Part shown: positions 52,085-61,328 of the stretch, piece by piece | Layout: every line of letters begins with the position of its first letter | How positions within the stretch are numbered: the first letter of the stretch is position 1 | Origin: Intrasporangiaceae bacterium | Lineage (GTDB): Bacteria; Actinomycetota; Actinomycetes; Actinomycetales; Dermatophilaceae | Direction: 5' to 3' | DNA length: 64,000 nt | Assembly: GCA_021324575.1 (NCBI GenBank) | Contig: JAJPIW010000074.1 | Location: 25,632 to 89,631 of the forward strand | Program-made: the position numbers and the translations under genes | Notes under the pieces: model-generated | The model's database searches: none | Told to the model about the DNA's origin: nothing | The model's input: only the letters and a program-made list of their open reading frames with translations

Positions 52085-53865
52085 GCCGCCCACCCTGCCA
52101 TCCGGACGACGGCGACGTCGTGACCCTCGAGCCGTATGCCGGGTGCGCCCGGGACCACCGTCGCCTCACCCCAGGCGAGGAGCACGTCGGCGACCTCGCC
52201 CAGCGGGACGACCTGGCCGGCGGGAGACAGGTTGACCACCGTGGCGAGCCCGCCGCGGTGCATGACCAGCCAGCCCGCGTCCTGGTCGTGGGCAACCCGG
52301 ACGGCACCGAGGTCACCCGAGCGGAGGTCGGTCTCCTTGTGCCGCAACGCGATCAGCGCGGCATACCAGCTCAGCATCTCGGCGTGGCCGGGTCGGGAGA
52401 CCTCGTCCCAGCGCAGGACCGAGCGCGACCGCGTCGTCTCGTCCTGGGGGTCGGGGACGTCGTCGTCGGGCCAGCCGTGGGTGGCGAACTCCGCCCGCCG
52501 GCCCTCCTTCACCGCCTCCTGCAGGCCGGGGTCGCCGAAGTCGGTGAAGAACTGGAACGGCGAGGTGGCGCGCCACTCCTCGCCCATGAAGACCATCGGG
52601 GTGAAGGCCGAGGTGAGGTAGAGCGCGGCGCCGATCGCCTGCTGGCCGGGCGTGATGGTGTCGGTGATCCGGTCGCCGACGGCCCGGTTGCCGACCTGGT
52701 CGTGGGTCTGGAGGTAGGCCATCATCCGACGAGCATCGAGGGCCTCCGGATCGACGGGGGCGCCCCACCGTCGGCCACGGAAGGTCGAGTGCGTGCCGTC
52801 GTGGAAGAAGGCCCGGGACAAGGTCTTCGCCAGCGCACCGGATGCCGCAAAGTCCGCGTAGTAGGCGTCGGTCTCGCCGGTCAGCGTCACGTGCAGGGCG
52901 TGGTGGACGTCGTCGTCCCACTGCCCGGTCATGCCGACCCCTCCCTCCTCGACCGGGGTCACCGTGGTCGCGTCGTTGAGGTCGCTCTCGGCCATGAGCG
53001 CCAGCGGACGTCCCTGGGCGGCAGCCAGCTCGTCCACCGCGACGGCCAGCTCGGTGAGCACGTGCTCCTCGGACTCGTCATGCAGCTCGTGGACGGCGTC
53101 GAGCCGGAGCGCGTCGACATGGAAGTCGCGGAACCATCGAAGGGCCGCCCCGACGACGAAGGCCCGCACCTCAGTGGAGCCTGCCGCGTCGAAGTTCACC
53201 GCCGGTCCCCACGGCGTCTGGTGGTCCTCGGTGAAGTAGGGGCCGAACCGCGCGAGGTAGTTCCCCTCCGGACCGAGGTGGTTGTAGACGACGTCGAGGC
53301 ACACGCCGATCCCGCGGCCGTGACACGCGTCGACGAACCGCTGCAGGGCCAGCGGCCCGCCGTATGCATCGTCGACGGCCCACAGCCCGACCCCGTCGTA
53401 GCCCCAGCTCCATCGGCCCGGAAAGGCGGCGACCGGCATCAGCTCGACGACGTCGACGCCCAGTCGCACCAGGTGGTCCAGGCGCGTGGTCGCCGCGTCG
53501 AGCGTCCCCTCTGGGGTGAACGTCCCGACGTGCAGCTCGTAGAAGACCGCGCCCAGCGCCCCCTCGCCCCCTTGCGGGCCGGGCCACCCGGAGTCGGTCC
53601 AGGCGAAGGTCGTCGGGTCGAACGTCCGGCTCGGTCCGTGCACCCCGTGCGGCTGCCACGGGGACCTGGGATCGGGCAGCGCCGGCTCGGCGCCGTCGAG
53701 GACGAAGGCGTAGTCGAGACCTTCCCCGTCCGGTCGCATGCCTCGTATGCCGGTCGCCTCCTCCCAGGACCACCACCCGTCGTCCTCGGCCACCATGGGG
53801 AACCGGCCGGCGCGCGACACCTCGATCTCGACGCGGCCGGCCAGCGGAGCCCACACCCGGATCAA
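52081..53865 (-). CDS. treZ: Malto-oligosyltrehalose trehalohydrolase
   Basis: 594 residues, start taken as TTG 53865 because it overlaps the treY stop (TTGA) and opens directly into the fold (LIRVWAPLAGRVEI). GH13 enzyme that releases free trehalose from maltooligosyl-trehalose. N-terminal CBM48-like domain, then barrel motifs CLDVVYNHLGPEGNYL near 195, VDALRLDAVHELHD near 262 with the nucleophile Asp, ALMAESDLND near 297 with the acid Glu, and YLQTHDQVGNR near 385. Acts after TreX and TreY, whose genes lie directly upstream. Confidence 0.92.
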   Translation of the reverse strand: MIRVWAPLAGRVEIEVSRAGRFPMVAEDDGWWSWEEATGIRGMRPDGEGLDYAFVLDGAEPALPDPRSPWQPHGVHGPSRTFDPTTFAWTDSGWPGPQGGEGALGAVFYELHVGTFTPEGTLDAATTRLDHLVRLGVDVVELMPVAAFPGRWSWGYDGVGLWAVDDAYGGPLALQRFVDACHGRGIGVCLDVVYNHLGPEGNYLARFGPYFTEDHQTPWGPAVNFDAAGSTEVRAFVVGAALRWFRDFHVDALRLDAVHELHDESEEHVLTELAVAVDELAAAQGRPLALMAESDLNDATTVTPVEEGGVGMTGQWDDDVHHALHVTLTGETDAYYADFAASGALAKTLSRAFFHDGTHSTFRGRRWGAPVDPEALDARRMMAYLQTHDQVGNRAVGDRITDTITPGQQAIGAALYLTSAFTPMVFMGEEWRATSPFQFFTDFGDPGLQEAVKEGRRAEFATHGWPDDDVPDPQDETTRSRSVLRWDEVSRPGHAEMLSWYAALIALRHKETDLRSGDLGAVRVAHDQDAGWLVMHRGGLATVVNLSPAGQVVPLGEVADVLLAWGEATVVPGAPGIRLEGHDVAVVRMAGWAA

Positions 53866-56321
53866 GGACCTGACCCCACTCCTCCGGTCTGCCTGACGAG
53901 GACGGCGACGGGCTGGTCCCGCAACACGTCGGACAGCAGCAGCGTTCCTGCCTCGCCCACGTCGAACACGTTGTCCCCCAAGGCATTCCGCCACTGCCCG
54001 GCAGGAAGGTCGAGGGTGGCAGCCCGCCAACCGCCTCCCGCGGCGAGGGCGACGGAACGTCGGGTGGCGACTCCCACGACGTGGACACCAGAGGCGTCGC
54101 CACGCCCGATCGCCAGGGCGTGCGTGGTGGAGGTGGGCAGGGCGGCATACGTCGCCTGCTCGCCGGTGAACCACTCCGGATGGTCTCGTCGGATCCGGAG
54201 CAGGCGACTGGTGACAAGGAGCTTCTCGTCGGAGAGGTCCTCGATGGGTGCCCCGGCGTCGAGGCGAGCCAGCCGGGACGCCCGGTCGGCGAAGTCCACC
54301 GGGCGGCGGTTGTCCGGGTCGACGAGGGACAGGTCGACCAGCTCAGTCCCCTGGTAGCTGTCAGGCACACCGGGCAGGAGGAGCTGAGCCACCTTCTGCC
54401 CCAACGTGTTCACCCGCGCGGCAGGGCCCGCGGTGGCGACCCAGTCGTCGAGGTGACGGTGCACGGCGGGGTCGGCCAGGATGCCGTCGACGAGCCGGCT
54501 GACAGCCGCCTCGTAGGTCTCGTCGGGGTCGGTCCACGTGGTCCGCGCCTTGCTCTCCCGGACCGCCTTCTCGACGTAGGGGTGGACCCGGTCCGGTCCG
54601 ATCGGCCAGGTGCCGACGAGGGTCTGCCAGATGAGGTACTCGGTGGCCCCGTCGACGCCACGGCGCCGGTACGGCGCCCCCAGCTCGCGGGCCCGGGTCA
54701 GCCATGCCGACCACTCGGCAGGCAGCTCGGAGAGGACCGACAGCCGGGCACGCACGTCCTCGGAGCGCTTCGTGTCATGCGTCGAGCCGGCCGTCATCGT
54801 GGCGGGCGAGGTCGCGAGCAGCCGCTGGGCGAAGTCGTGGAAGTCCTCCGGGTCCAGGCCCACTTCGCCGGGGTCGCCGCCCACCTCGTTGAGACCCGAG
54901 AGCCGGGCGTAGCGGTAGAACGCCGTGTCCTCGATGCCCTTGGCCATCACCGGGCCACAGGTCTGCTGGAAGCGGACGATGACGTCGGCCACGTCCGGGT
55001 CGGTCGTCGTCGCCCCCGGCGGCAGGTCGGTGCCGGTCACCAGCCCGACGACGGTCCGCAGCGCGGGGAAGTCCTCGCGCGCCAGCAGCTCACGGGCCCG
55101 CCGGGCCGCCTCGCGGACCACCTCGACGGCAGCCTGGTCCGCGGGGGCGCCGGGCGTCAGGTAGGCGCGGTAGCGGTCCATCGAGATGAGCAGCTCTCCG
55201 AGCGCGACCCTGACCTCGGCGGCGTCGGTGACCGGCAGGATCCGGTCGACGTCGCGGACCAGCCGGTTGATCTCGGGGGCCAGGACGTCGCGCACGACCT
55301 GGGCCTTGGCCTCGATCACGAGGTCCGCCAGCGTCGTCGTGTCGTTGCTCTGCTCGTGCCACAGTGTTGTGAGCGGCGCCTCGCCGACCGGGTCGACGAA
55401 CACCTGCTGGACCCGCAGCAGGGCGTCGTAGCCCGTGGTCCCTGCGCACCGCCAGTCGACCGGCAGCGTCTCGGCGCCCTCGAGGATCTTCTCGGCGACC
55501 ACCCAGGTCCCGTCGGTGGCATCGGCCAGCCGGGCGAGGTAGCCGGCCGGGTCGGCCAGCCCGTCGGGGTGGTCGATCCGGAAGGCGTCGATCTGGCCGG
55601 CGCGAAACAGGTCCAGCAGAACGGCGTGGGTGGCGTCGAACACCACCGGATCCTCGACCCGGATCGCGATGAGCGAGGTGACATCGAAGAACCGGCGGTA
55701 GTTGAGCCGCTGCTGCCCCTCCCGCCAGTTGGTGAGCCGATAGTGTTGTGCAGCAATGAGATCGGGCAGTTCCAGCACCTCGGTCCCCGGGGCGACCGGC
55801 AGCTCCTGGTCGAAGTATCGGAGCACCGTCTCATCGCCAAGGGCGCCGCCGTCGTGGCCGATCGCGAGCGCTCCGGAGGCGATCACCTCATCGACCTCGG
55901 TGCCGAGGATAGGCATGAGGATCGTGTCGTCCTCGGCGGCCCAGTCGATGTCGAACCAGCCGGCATACGCAGACCCGAGGCCGTCGCGCAACACCGACCA
56001 GAGCGGCGCATTGAGGTATGCCGGGGTCGGCACGGCCATGTGGTTCGGCACGACGTCGACGAGGATCCCGAGCCCGGCCGCCCGGGCCGCGGCACAGAGC
56101 CGGTCGTATGCCGGTCGCCCCCCGAGGTCGTCCGACAGCCGAGTGTGGTCGACGACGTCGTAGCCGTGCATCGAGCCGGGGGCGGCCTGCAGGATCGGCG
56201 ACAGGTAGAGGTGGCTGACCCCGAGGCCGGCCAGATACGGGACGACCCCAGCCGCCGCGTCGAAGTCGAACCCCGCGTGCAGCTGGAGTCGGTAGGTGCC
56301 GGAGGGCGGCATACGACTCAC
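53862..56321 (-). CDS. treY: Malto-oligosyltrehalose synthase
   Basis: 819 residues from GTG 56321 in a GTGA overlap with treX; ATG 56312 is an alternative three codons later. Turns the reducing-end alpha-1,4 bond of a maltooligosaccharide into the alpha,alpha-1,1 bond of trehalose. Family blocks: GTYRLQLHAGFDFDAAAGVV at the start, SHLYLSPILQAAPGSMHGYD near 37, GILVDVVPNHMAV near 82, IDAFRIDHPDGLADP near 237 with the nucleophile, AEKILEGAETLP near 272, and GSTHDTKRSEDVRARL near 505. Length is normal for the family. Confidence 0.95.
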   Translation of the reverse strand: MSRMPPSGTYRLQLHAGFDFDAAAGVVPYLAGLGVSHLYLSPILQAAPGSMHGYDVVDHTRLSDDLGGRPAYDRLCAAARAAGLGILVDVVPNHMAVPTPAYLNAPLWSVLRDGLGSAYAGWFDIDWAAEDDTILMPILGTEVDEVIASGALAIGHDGGALGDETVLRYFDQELPVAPGTEVLELPDLIAAQHYRLTNWREGQQRLNYRRFFDVTSLIAIRVEDPVVFDATHAVLLDLFRAGQIDAFRIDHPDGLADPAGYLARLADATDGTWVVAEKILEGAETLPVDWRCAGTTGYDALLRVQQVFVDPVGEAPLTTLWHEQSNDTTTLADLVIEAKAQVVRDVLAPEINRLVRDVDRILPVTDAAEVRVALGELLISMDRYRAYLTPGAPADQAAVEVVREAARRARELLAREDFPALRTVVGLVTGTDLPPGATTTDPDVADVIVRFQQTCGPVMAKGIEDTAFYRYARLSGLNEVGGDPGEVGLDPEDFHDFAQRLLATSPATMTAGSTHDTKRSEDVRARLSVLSELPAEWSAWLTRARELGAPYRRRGVDGATEYLIWQTLVGTWPIGPDRVHPYVEKAVRESKARTTWTDPDETYEAAVSRLVDGILADPAVHRHLDDWVATAGPAARVNTLGQKVAQLLLPGVPDSYQGTELVDLSLVDPDNRRPVDFADRASRLARLDAGAPIEDLSDEKLLVTSRLLRIRRDHPEWFTGEQATYAALPTSTTHALAIGRGDASGVHVVGVATRRSVALAAGGGWRAATLDLPAGQWRNALGDNVFDVGEAGTLLLSDVLRDQPVAVLVRQTGGVGSGP

Positions 56322-58489
56322 GTGGTCGAGGCCCGCCGGCCTCGGGCCCGCGGGGCCGGCGGTGTCGCGCGCGGACAGCGGAGGACGACGACGCTGCGCC
56401 CCTCGACCTTCAGCCCCGACCCGGGCTTCAGCGGGCGGGAGTCCACCGCGTCGGTGGCCGTGTCGATCTGGAGGATCCACTGCTCGCCGTAGGTCGAGTC
56501 CGGCAGCGTGAACGCGATCGGCGCGCTGCTCGCGTTGAAGAGCACGAGGAAGTGGTCGTCGAGGATCTGCTGTCCGCGCGAGCTCGGCTCGGTGATGGCC
56601 GAGCCGTTGAGATAGACCATGACGGACTGGGCGAAGCCGTTGGCCCAGGACCCCTCGTCCATGTGGCCGCCATTGGGCTGGAACCAGCCGATCTCGCCGA
56701 TGGCGCTCTCCCCGCCGTGGTCGGCCGACCCCGCGAAGAAGCGGCGGCGATGGAACACCGGATGGCTGCGTCGAAGGTCCACGAGGCGGCGGGTGAACTC
56801 GAGCAGACCCCGCTCGTCCTCGTCGAGGTCCCAGTTGACCCAGGTGATGTCGTTGTCCTGGCAGTAGCCGTTGTTGTTGCCGCGCTGGGTGCGCGACACC
56901 TCGTCGCCGTGGGCGAGCATCGGCACGCCCTGGGAGAGGAGGAGCGTCGTGAGCATGTTGCGCTGCTGTCGGTTGCGGAGCCGGTTGATGCCCGGGTCGT
57001 CGGTCGGGCCCTCCACGCCGCAGTTCCAGGACCGGTTGTGACTCTCCCCGTCCTGGTTGCCCTCACCGTTGGCCTCGTTGTGCTTCTCGTTGTAGGACAC
57101 CAGGTCCCGCATGGTGAAGCCGTCGTGGGCGACGACGAAGTTGATCGAGGCGATCGGCTTGCGGCTGCTGTGCTCGTACAGGTCGCTGGATCCGGTGATG
57201 CGGGAGGCGAACTCGCCGAGGGTGGCCGACTCACCGCGCCAGAAGTCGCGCACGGTGTCGCGGAACTTGCCGTTCCACTCGGTCCACAGGGGCGGGAAGT
57301 TGCCGACCTGGTAGCCGCCGTCGCCGACGTCCCACGGCTCGGCGATCAGCTTGACCTGGCTGACGACCGGGTCCTGCTGGACGAGGTCGAAGAACGCCGA
57401 CAGCCGGTCGACCTCGTGGAACTGGCGGGCCAGCGTGGCCGCGAGGTCGAAGCGGAACCCGTCGACATGCATCTCGGTCACCCAGTAGCGCAGCGAGTCC
57501 ATGATCAGCTGCAGCACGTGCGGGCTGCGCATGAGCAGGCTGTTGCCGGTGCCCGTCGTGTCGTAGTAGTGCGCGGGGTCGTCGGCGACGAGCCGGTAGT
57601 AGTTGGCGTTGTCGAGCCCGCGGAAGCACAGCGTCGGCCCGAGGTGGTTGCCCTCGGCGGTGTGGTTGTAGACGACGTCGAGAATGACCTCGATGTCGGC
57701 GGCGTGCAGCGCCTTGACCATCCCCTTGAACTCGGCGACCTGCTCGCCCTTGGTCCCGTATGCCGCATAGCCGCTGTGCGGAGCGAAGAACCCGATCGTG
57801 TTGTAGCCCCAATAGTTCGTGAGCCCCCGGTCGAGCAGGTGGAAGTCGTGGACGAACTGGTGCACCGGCATCAGCTCGATCGCCGTGATGCCCAGCTCCT
57901 TGAGGTGCGCGATGCACGCAGGGTGGGCGATCCCGGCATACGTGCCCCTGATCTCCTCGGGGATCTCCGGGTGCAGCTCGGTGAGGCCCTTGACGTGGGC
58001 CTCGTAGATGACGCTGTCGTGGTACTCGTGCTGCGGCGCGCGGTCCTGGCCCCAGTCGAAGAACGGGTTGATGACGACCGACATGAGGGTGTGACCGAGG
58101 CTGTCCAGCCCGTTCGTCCTCGTGGACAGGCCCGCCCTGGGGTCGTCGAAGGAGTAGGAGAACAGCGACGGGTCACCGGTCATCAGTCCGTCGACGGCCT
58201 TGGCGTAGGGGTCGAGGAGCAGCTTTGTCGGGTCGCAGCGCTGGCCACGGGCGGGGTCGTAGGGGCCGTGCACCCGGAAGCCGTAGCGCTGGCCCGGCTG
58301 GGTTCCTGGGAGGTAGCCGTGCCACACGTGGCCGTCGACCTCCGGGAGGGTGATCCGGGTCTCCTCGTCGGCGTCGTCGATGAGACACAGCTCGACGGTC
58401 TCGGCGACCTCGGAGAAGACGGCGAAGTTGGTGCCCGTGCCGTCGTATGTCGCACCCAGGGGGTACGGCTTGCCTGGCCAGATCTCCAT
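56318..58489 (-). CDS. treX: Glycogen debranching enzyme (TreX/GlgX)
   Basis: 723 residues from ATG 58489 (MEIWPGKPYPLGATYDG), with AGAGGG upstream; an in-frame GTG at 58615 would add 42 low-complexity residues. GH13 isoamylase-type enzyme that removes alpha-1,6 branches from glycogen to supply linear chains to TreY. CBM48 domain first, then VILDVVYNHTAEGNHLGPTL near 255, VDGFRFDLAATLARQ near 330 with the nucleophile, KLIAEPWDVGDGGYQVG near 367, and FVVAHDGFTMRDLVSYNEKHN near 440. First gene of treXYZ-LLM; ends in a GTGA overlap with treY. Confidence 0.94.
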   Translation of the reverse strand: MEIWPGKPYPLGATYDGTGTNFAVFSEVAETVELCLIDDADEETRITLPEVDGHVWHGYLPGTQPGQRYGFRVHGPYDPARGQRCDPTKLLLDPYAKAVDGLMTGDPSLFSYSFDDPRAGLSTRTNGLDSLGHTLMSVVINPFFDWGQDRAPQHEYHDSVIYEAHVKGLTELHPEIPEEIRGTYAGIAHPACIAHLKELGITAIELMPVHQFVHDFHLLDRGLTNYWGYNTIGFFAPHSGYAAYGTKGEQVAEFKGMVKALHAADIEVILDVVYNHTAEGNHLGPTLCFRGLDNANYYRLVADDPAHYYDTTGTGNSLLMRSPHVLQLIMDSLRYWVTEMHVDGFRFDLAATLARQFHEVDRLSAFFDLVQQDPVVSQVKLIAEPWDVGDGGYQVGNFPPLWTEWNGKFRDTVRDFWRGESATLGEFASRITGSSDLYEHSSRKPIASINFVVAHDGFTMRDLVSYNEKHNEANGEGNQDGESHNRSWNCGVEGPTDDPGINRLRNRQQRNMLTTLLLSQGVPMLAHGDEVSRTQRGNNNGYCQDNDITWVNWDLDEDERGLLEFTRRLVDLRRSHPVFHRRRFFAGSADHGGESAIGEIGWFQPNGGHMDEGSWANGFAQSVMVYLNGSAITEPSSRGQQILDDHFLVLFNASSAPIAFTLPDSTYGEQWILQIDTATDAVDSRPLKPGSGLKVEGRSVVVLRCPRATPPAPRARGRRASTT

Positions 58490-58670
58490 GGCCCTCTTTC
58501 GCGTACGTGCTCCGGCCGGCGGGGTGACCCGGGGTGGAGCGGGGGTGTGAGGAGCGTCAGCGATCCTGTGTGCAGCGTCATCAGGCAGCGGTGTGGTCGG
58601 GGTCTTCCGGCTCACCTAGAGTGCATGACGACCACTAGAACCTACCCATCCCCCGCGAAGGATCCCAACC

Positions 58671-59426
58671 GTGACCACCCCTCGTGTTGCCATCGTCACC
58701 GGCGCCGCCCGCGGCATCGGCGCCGCCACGGCGCTGCGCCTCGCCCAGGACGGCAACGCCGTCGCCGTGCTCGATCTCGACGAGGGCGCGTGCGCCGCCA
58801 CCGTCGACGCGATCACGGCTGCGGGCGGTCGCGCCATCGCCGTGGGAGTGGATGTCTCCAAGGCCGACCAGGTGGCCGCGGCCGTCGAGCGGGTCGCCGC
58901 CGAGCTCGGCCCCCCGGTGATCCTGGTCAACAACGCCGGGATCATCCGCGACAACCTCATCTTCAAGATGAGCGAGGACGACTGGGACGCCGTCATCGGG
59001 GTGCACCTGCGCGGTGCGTTCCTCATGACCAAGGCCTGCCAGGCCCACATGTCCGCCGAGAAGTACGGCCGGATCGTCAACCTGTCCTCCTCCTCGGCGC
59101 AGGGCAACCGGGGTCAGGCCAACTACTCGGCCGCCAAGGCGGGGCTGCAGGGTTTCACCAAGACCCTCGCCATCGAGCTCGGCCGGTTCAACGTGACGGC
59201 CAACGCGGTCGCGCCCGGCTTCATCCAGACCGACATGACGGCGGCGACGGCCGAGCGGATCGGGGTGTCGTTCGAGGACTTCATCAAGCACTCCGCCGCC
59301 CAGATCCCGGTCCAGCGGGTCGGCCAGCCCGAGGACATCGCGGCGACGATCTCGTTCCTCTGCTCCGAGGAGGCCGGGTTCGTGTCCGGTCAGGTCATCT
59401 ACGTGGCCGGTGGACCGCTTGACTGA
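58671..59426 (+). CDS. fabG: 3-oxoacyl-ACP reductase-type short-chain dehydrogenase
   Basis: 251 residues from GTG 58671. Rossmann-fold NAD(P)H oxidoreductase: TGAARGIGAATAL near 11 binds the cofactor, VNNAGI near 87, catalytic Ser in NLSSSSAQG near 141, and YSAAKAGLQG near 154 with Tyr and Lys. The C-terminal GQVIYVAGG is typical of FabG. Probably reduces 3-oxoacyl thioesters, but SDR specificity is hard to read; a role beside the acyl-CoA dehydrogenase nearby is plausible. Its end overlaps the next gene by 17 bases. Divergent from treX. Confidence 0.82.
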   Translation: MTTPRVAIVTGAARGIGAATALRLAQDGNAVAVLDLDEGACAATVDAITAAGGRAIAVGVDVSKADQVAAAVERVAAELGPPVILVNNAGIIRDNLIFKMSEDDWDAVIGVHLRGAFLMTKACQAHMSAEKYGRIVNLSSSSAQGNRGQANYSAAKAGLQGFTKTLAIELGRFNVTANAVAPGFIQTDMTAATAERIGVSFEDFIKHSAAQIPVQRVGQPEDIAATISFLCSEEAGFVSGQVIYVAGGPLD

Positions 59427-59997
59427 CCCGGTCGACCCGGCGCGCTCGGCTCGGCTGCCCGAGCCGGAGGACCCGCGTGACCTGCCGACGCCGGCCATCC
59501 CGGTCGACCCGCCCACGACCCGTCGCGCCCCGGTGACCAAGGCGATGCACACCGAGGCCGCGATGGCGCGGTTCGCCGACGCCGCCTCGCGACCGGCCCT
59601 GTGGGTGAGCGCGGTCCTCGTGGCGGCCGTGTTCGGCTGGTATGCCGCGGCCCGGCACGCGAGCGTCCTGGGGGTCGTCGCCGCCGCCGTCGTCGGCCTG
59701 GTGCTCGTCCCGTTCTTCAGCTTCCTGCTCGGCGCGCGCCTCGTCCGCCGTATCTATCCCCCCGGCGTCGAGGCCAAGGTCGACATCTCGGGGTCCGGGG
59801 TGACCATGACCGTGCCCAAGGGCAGCTTCCACGCCGACTGGGACCGCTTCCGGCGGGCCGACATCGTCCGGGACCACCTGTTCCTGCGGATGCGCGGCTC
59901 GGCCGCGGCCATCATCCTGCCGCCCGAGCTGTATGCCGGTGACGGCGCCCTCGAGGTGGCCCGCGCCGGGATCCGTGCAGTGGGCCCCAAGCGCTGA
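59410..59997 (+). CDS. YcxB-like membrane protein
   Basis: 195 residues from GTG 59410, overlapping fabG by 17 bases. The first 45 residues are Pro-rich and disordered. Two membrane helices follow (ALWVSAVLVAAVFGWYAA near 63 and LGVVAAAVVGLVLVPFFSFL near 87). The C-terminal 85 residues form a small beta-rich domain (KVDISGSGVTMTVPKGSFHADWDRFRRADIVRDHLFLRM) resembling the YcxB-like family, which has PH-like features. Function unknown; probably an inner-face membrane protein. Confidence 0.65.
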   Translation: MDRLTDPVDPARSARLPEPEDPRDLPTPAIPVDPPTTRRAPVTKAMHTEAAMARFADAASRPALWVSAVLVAAVFGWYAAARHASVLGVVAAAVVGLVLVPFFSFLLGARLVRRIYPPGVEAKVDISGSGVTMTVPKGSFHADWDRFRRADIVRDHLFLRMRGSAAAIILPPELYAGDGALEVARAGIRAVGPKR

Positions 59998-60031
59998 GGA
60001 GCCTGGCCACCGGGCCGCGCGAAACCCAGCC

Positions 60032-60089
60032 GTGTTCGTCTGTCGCAACTGTGGCCGACATGTCGAACATTTACGCGACAAACGAACAC
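60032..60089. terminator. Long-arm palindrome between convergent genes
   Basis: GTGTTCGTCTGTCGC (60032-60046) pairs with 60075-60089 with one mismatch around a 28-base spacer. It lies between the YcxB-like gene (+) and the acyl-CoA dehydrogenase (-), so it can end both transcripts. Confidence 0.75.
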
Positions 60090-60100
60090 CCGCGTCGGCC

Positions 60101-61246
60101 CTAGAGGCCGAGGTCGCGGCCGATGAGCTCCTTCATGATCTCGTTGGAACCGGCCCAGATCCGGGTGACCCGGGCGTCGCGCCAGGCGCGGGCGACGCGG
60201 TACTCGTTCATGAAGCCATAGCCGCCGTAGAGCTGGACGCACTCGTCGAGCACCTCGCCCTGGACCTGGCTGCTCCACCACTTGGCCTTGGCGGCGTCCA
60301 CAGCGGTGAGGGTCCCGTTGGTGTGGGCCTCGACGCAGTCGTCGACGTAGGCCTGGGTGACCTCGATCTTGGTGACCATCTCGGCGATCTTGAACTTGTT
60401 GTGCTGGAAGGTCCCGATCGGCTGCCCGAACGCCTTGCGCTCCTTGGTGTACTCGATCGTCTCCAGCAGGATCTGCTTGGCGTGCGACACGTTGGCGACG
60501 GCGGCGCCGATCCGCTCCTGGGGCAGGCGCTGCATCATCGCGATGAAGCCCAGGTCCTGAGGGCCGATCCGGTTCTCGTCGGGGACACGCACGTCGGAGA
60601 AGAACAGCTCGGCGGTGTCGCTCTCCACCTGGCCGACCTTGTCCAGCTTGCGGCCGCGGGTGAAGCCGGCCATGCCGGTCTCGACCATGAACAAGGTGAT
60701 GCCCTTGGCGCCCTTGCTGGGATCTGTGCGGGCGGCGACGATGACCAGGTCGGCCTGGTAGCCGTTGGTGATGAACGTCTTGGAGCCGTTGAGGACCCAC
60801 GTGTCGCCGTCGCGGACCGCCGTGGTCTTGAGGGCGGCGAGGTCGGAGCCGCCGCTCGGCTCGGTCATGGCGATGGCGCAGATCAGGTCGCCGGCGGCCA
60901 TGCCGGGGAGCCAGCGCTGCTTCTGCTCCTCGGTGCCGAGGTCGACGATGTAGGGGGGGCAGACGTCGGAGTGGATCCCGAAGCAGCTGCTCACGGCTGC
61001 GTTGAAGCCGGCGATCTCCTCGGCCGCGATGGCGTTGAACCGGTAGTCCCCCGCGCCCAACCCGCCGAACTCCTCGGGGATGTCCAGCCCGAAGAGGCCC
61101 TGCTTGCCGGCTTCCTTCCACAGGCTGCGGTCGATCGACCGGGTCTCGATCATCTCCTCCGCGCGCGGCTTGAGGGTCCGCTCGACGAACTCGCGGACCG
61201 AGCCGCGGAAGTCCTCGTGCTCCTGGCTGTAGATGTTGCGGGGCAT
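60101..61246 (-). CDS. Acyl-CoA dehydrogenase
   Basis: 381 residues from ATG 61246. Flavoprotein that makes the alpha,beta double bond in beta-oxidation. CAIAMTEPSGGSDLAALKTTA near 122 is the first family signature, and QVQGEVLDECVQLYGGYGFMNEY near 327 the second. The region around residue 243, RKAFGQPIGTFQ, binds FAD, and RIWAGSNEIMKELIGRDLGL at the C-terminus is characteristic. The catalytic Glu is probably the one in AGSNEIM. Divergent from a TetR gene with a classic fatty-acid operator in between, so it is probably induced by acyl-CoA. Confidence 0.93.
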   Translation of the reverse strand: MPRNIYSQEHEDFRGSVREFVERTLKPRAEEMIETRSIDRSLWKEAGKQGLFGLDIPEEFGGLGAGDYRFNAIAAEEIAGFNAAVSSCFGIHSDVCPPYIVDLGTEEQKQRWLPGMAAGDLICAIAMTEPSGGSDLAALKTTAVRDGDTWVLNGSKTFITNGYQADLVIVAARTDPSKGAKGITLFMVETGMAGFTRGRKLDKVGQVESDTAELFFSDVRVPDENRIGPQDLGFIAMMQRLPQERIGAAVANVSHAKQILLETIEYTKERKAFGQPIGTFQHNKFKIAEMVTKIEVTQAYVDDCVEAHTNGTLTAVDAAKAKWWSSQVQGEVLDECVQLYGGYGFMNEYRVARAWRDARVTRIWAGSNEIMKELIGRDLGL

Positions 61247-61280
61247 GTCGACCTCTTTGCCTGGCTCTGCGGATCTGGGG

Positions 61281-61300
61281 TTAGTAAGCGCTTGCTTAGT
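61281..61300. promoter_or_regulatory. TetR/FadR-type operator between the acyl-CoA dehydrogenase and its regulator
   Basis: TTAGTAAGCGCTTGCTTAGT is a near-palindrome centred on AAGCGCTT. It fits the TNAGCAAGCGCTTGCTNA sites bound by TetR regulators of fatty-acid oxidation. It sits in the 82-bp divergent gap, 35 bases from the dehydrogenase start. Confidence 0.8.
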
Positions 61301-61328
61301 CTCTCCCCGGGGGTGCATGCTGTCAACC

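Noticed and set aside
61233..61328. Longer TetR start overlapping the operator
   Set aside because: An in-frame start at 61233 would put the fatty-acid operator inside the coding region; ATG 61329 leaves it free.
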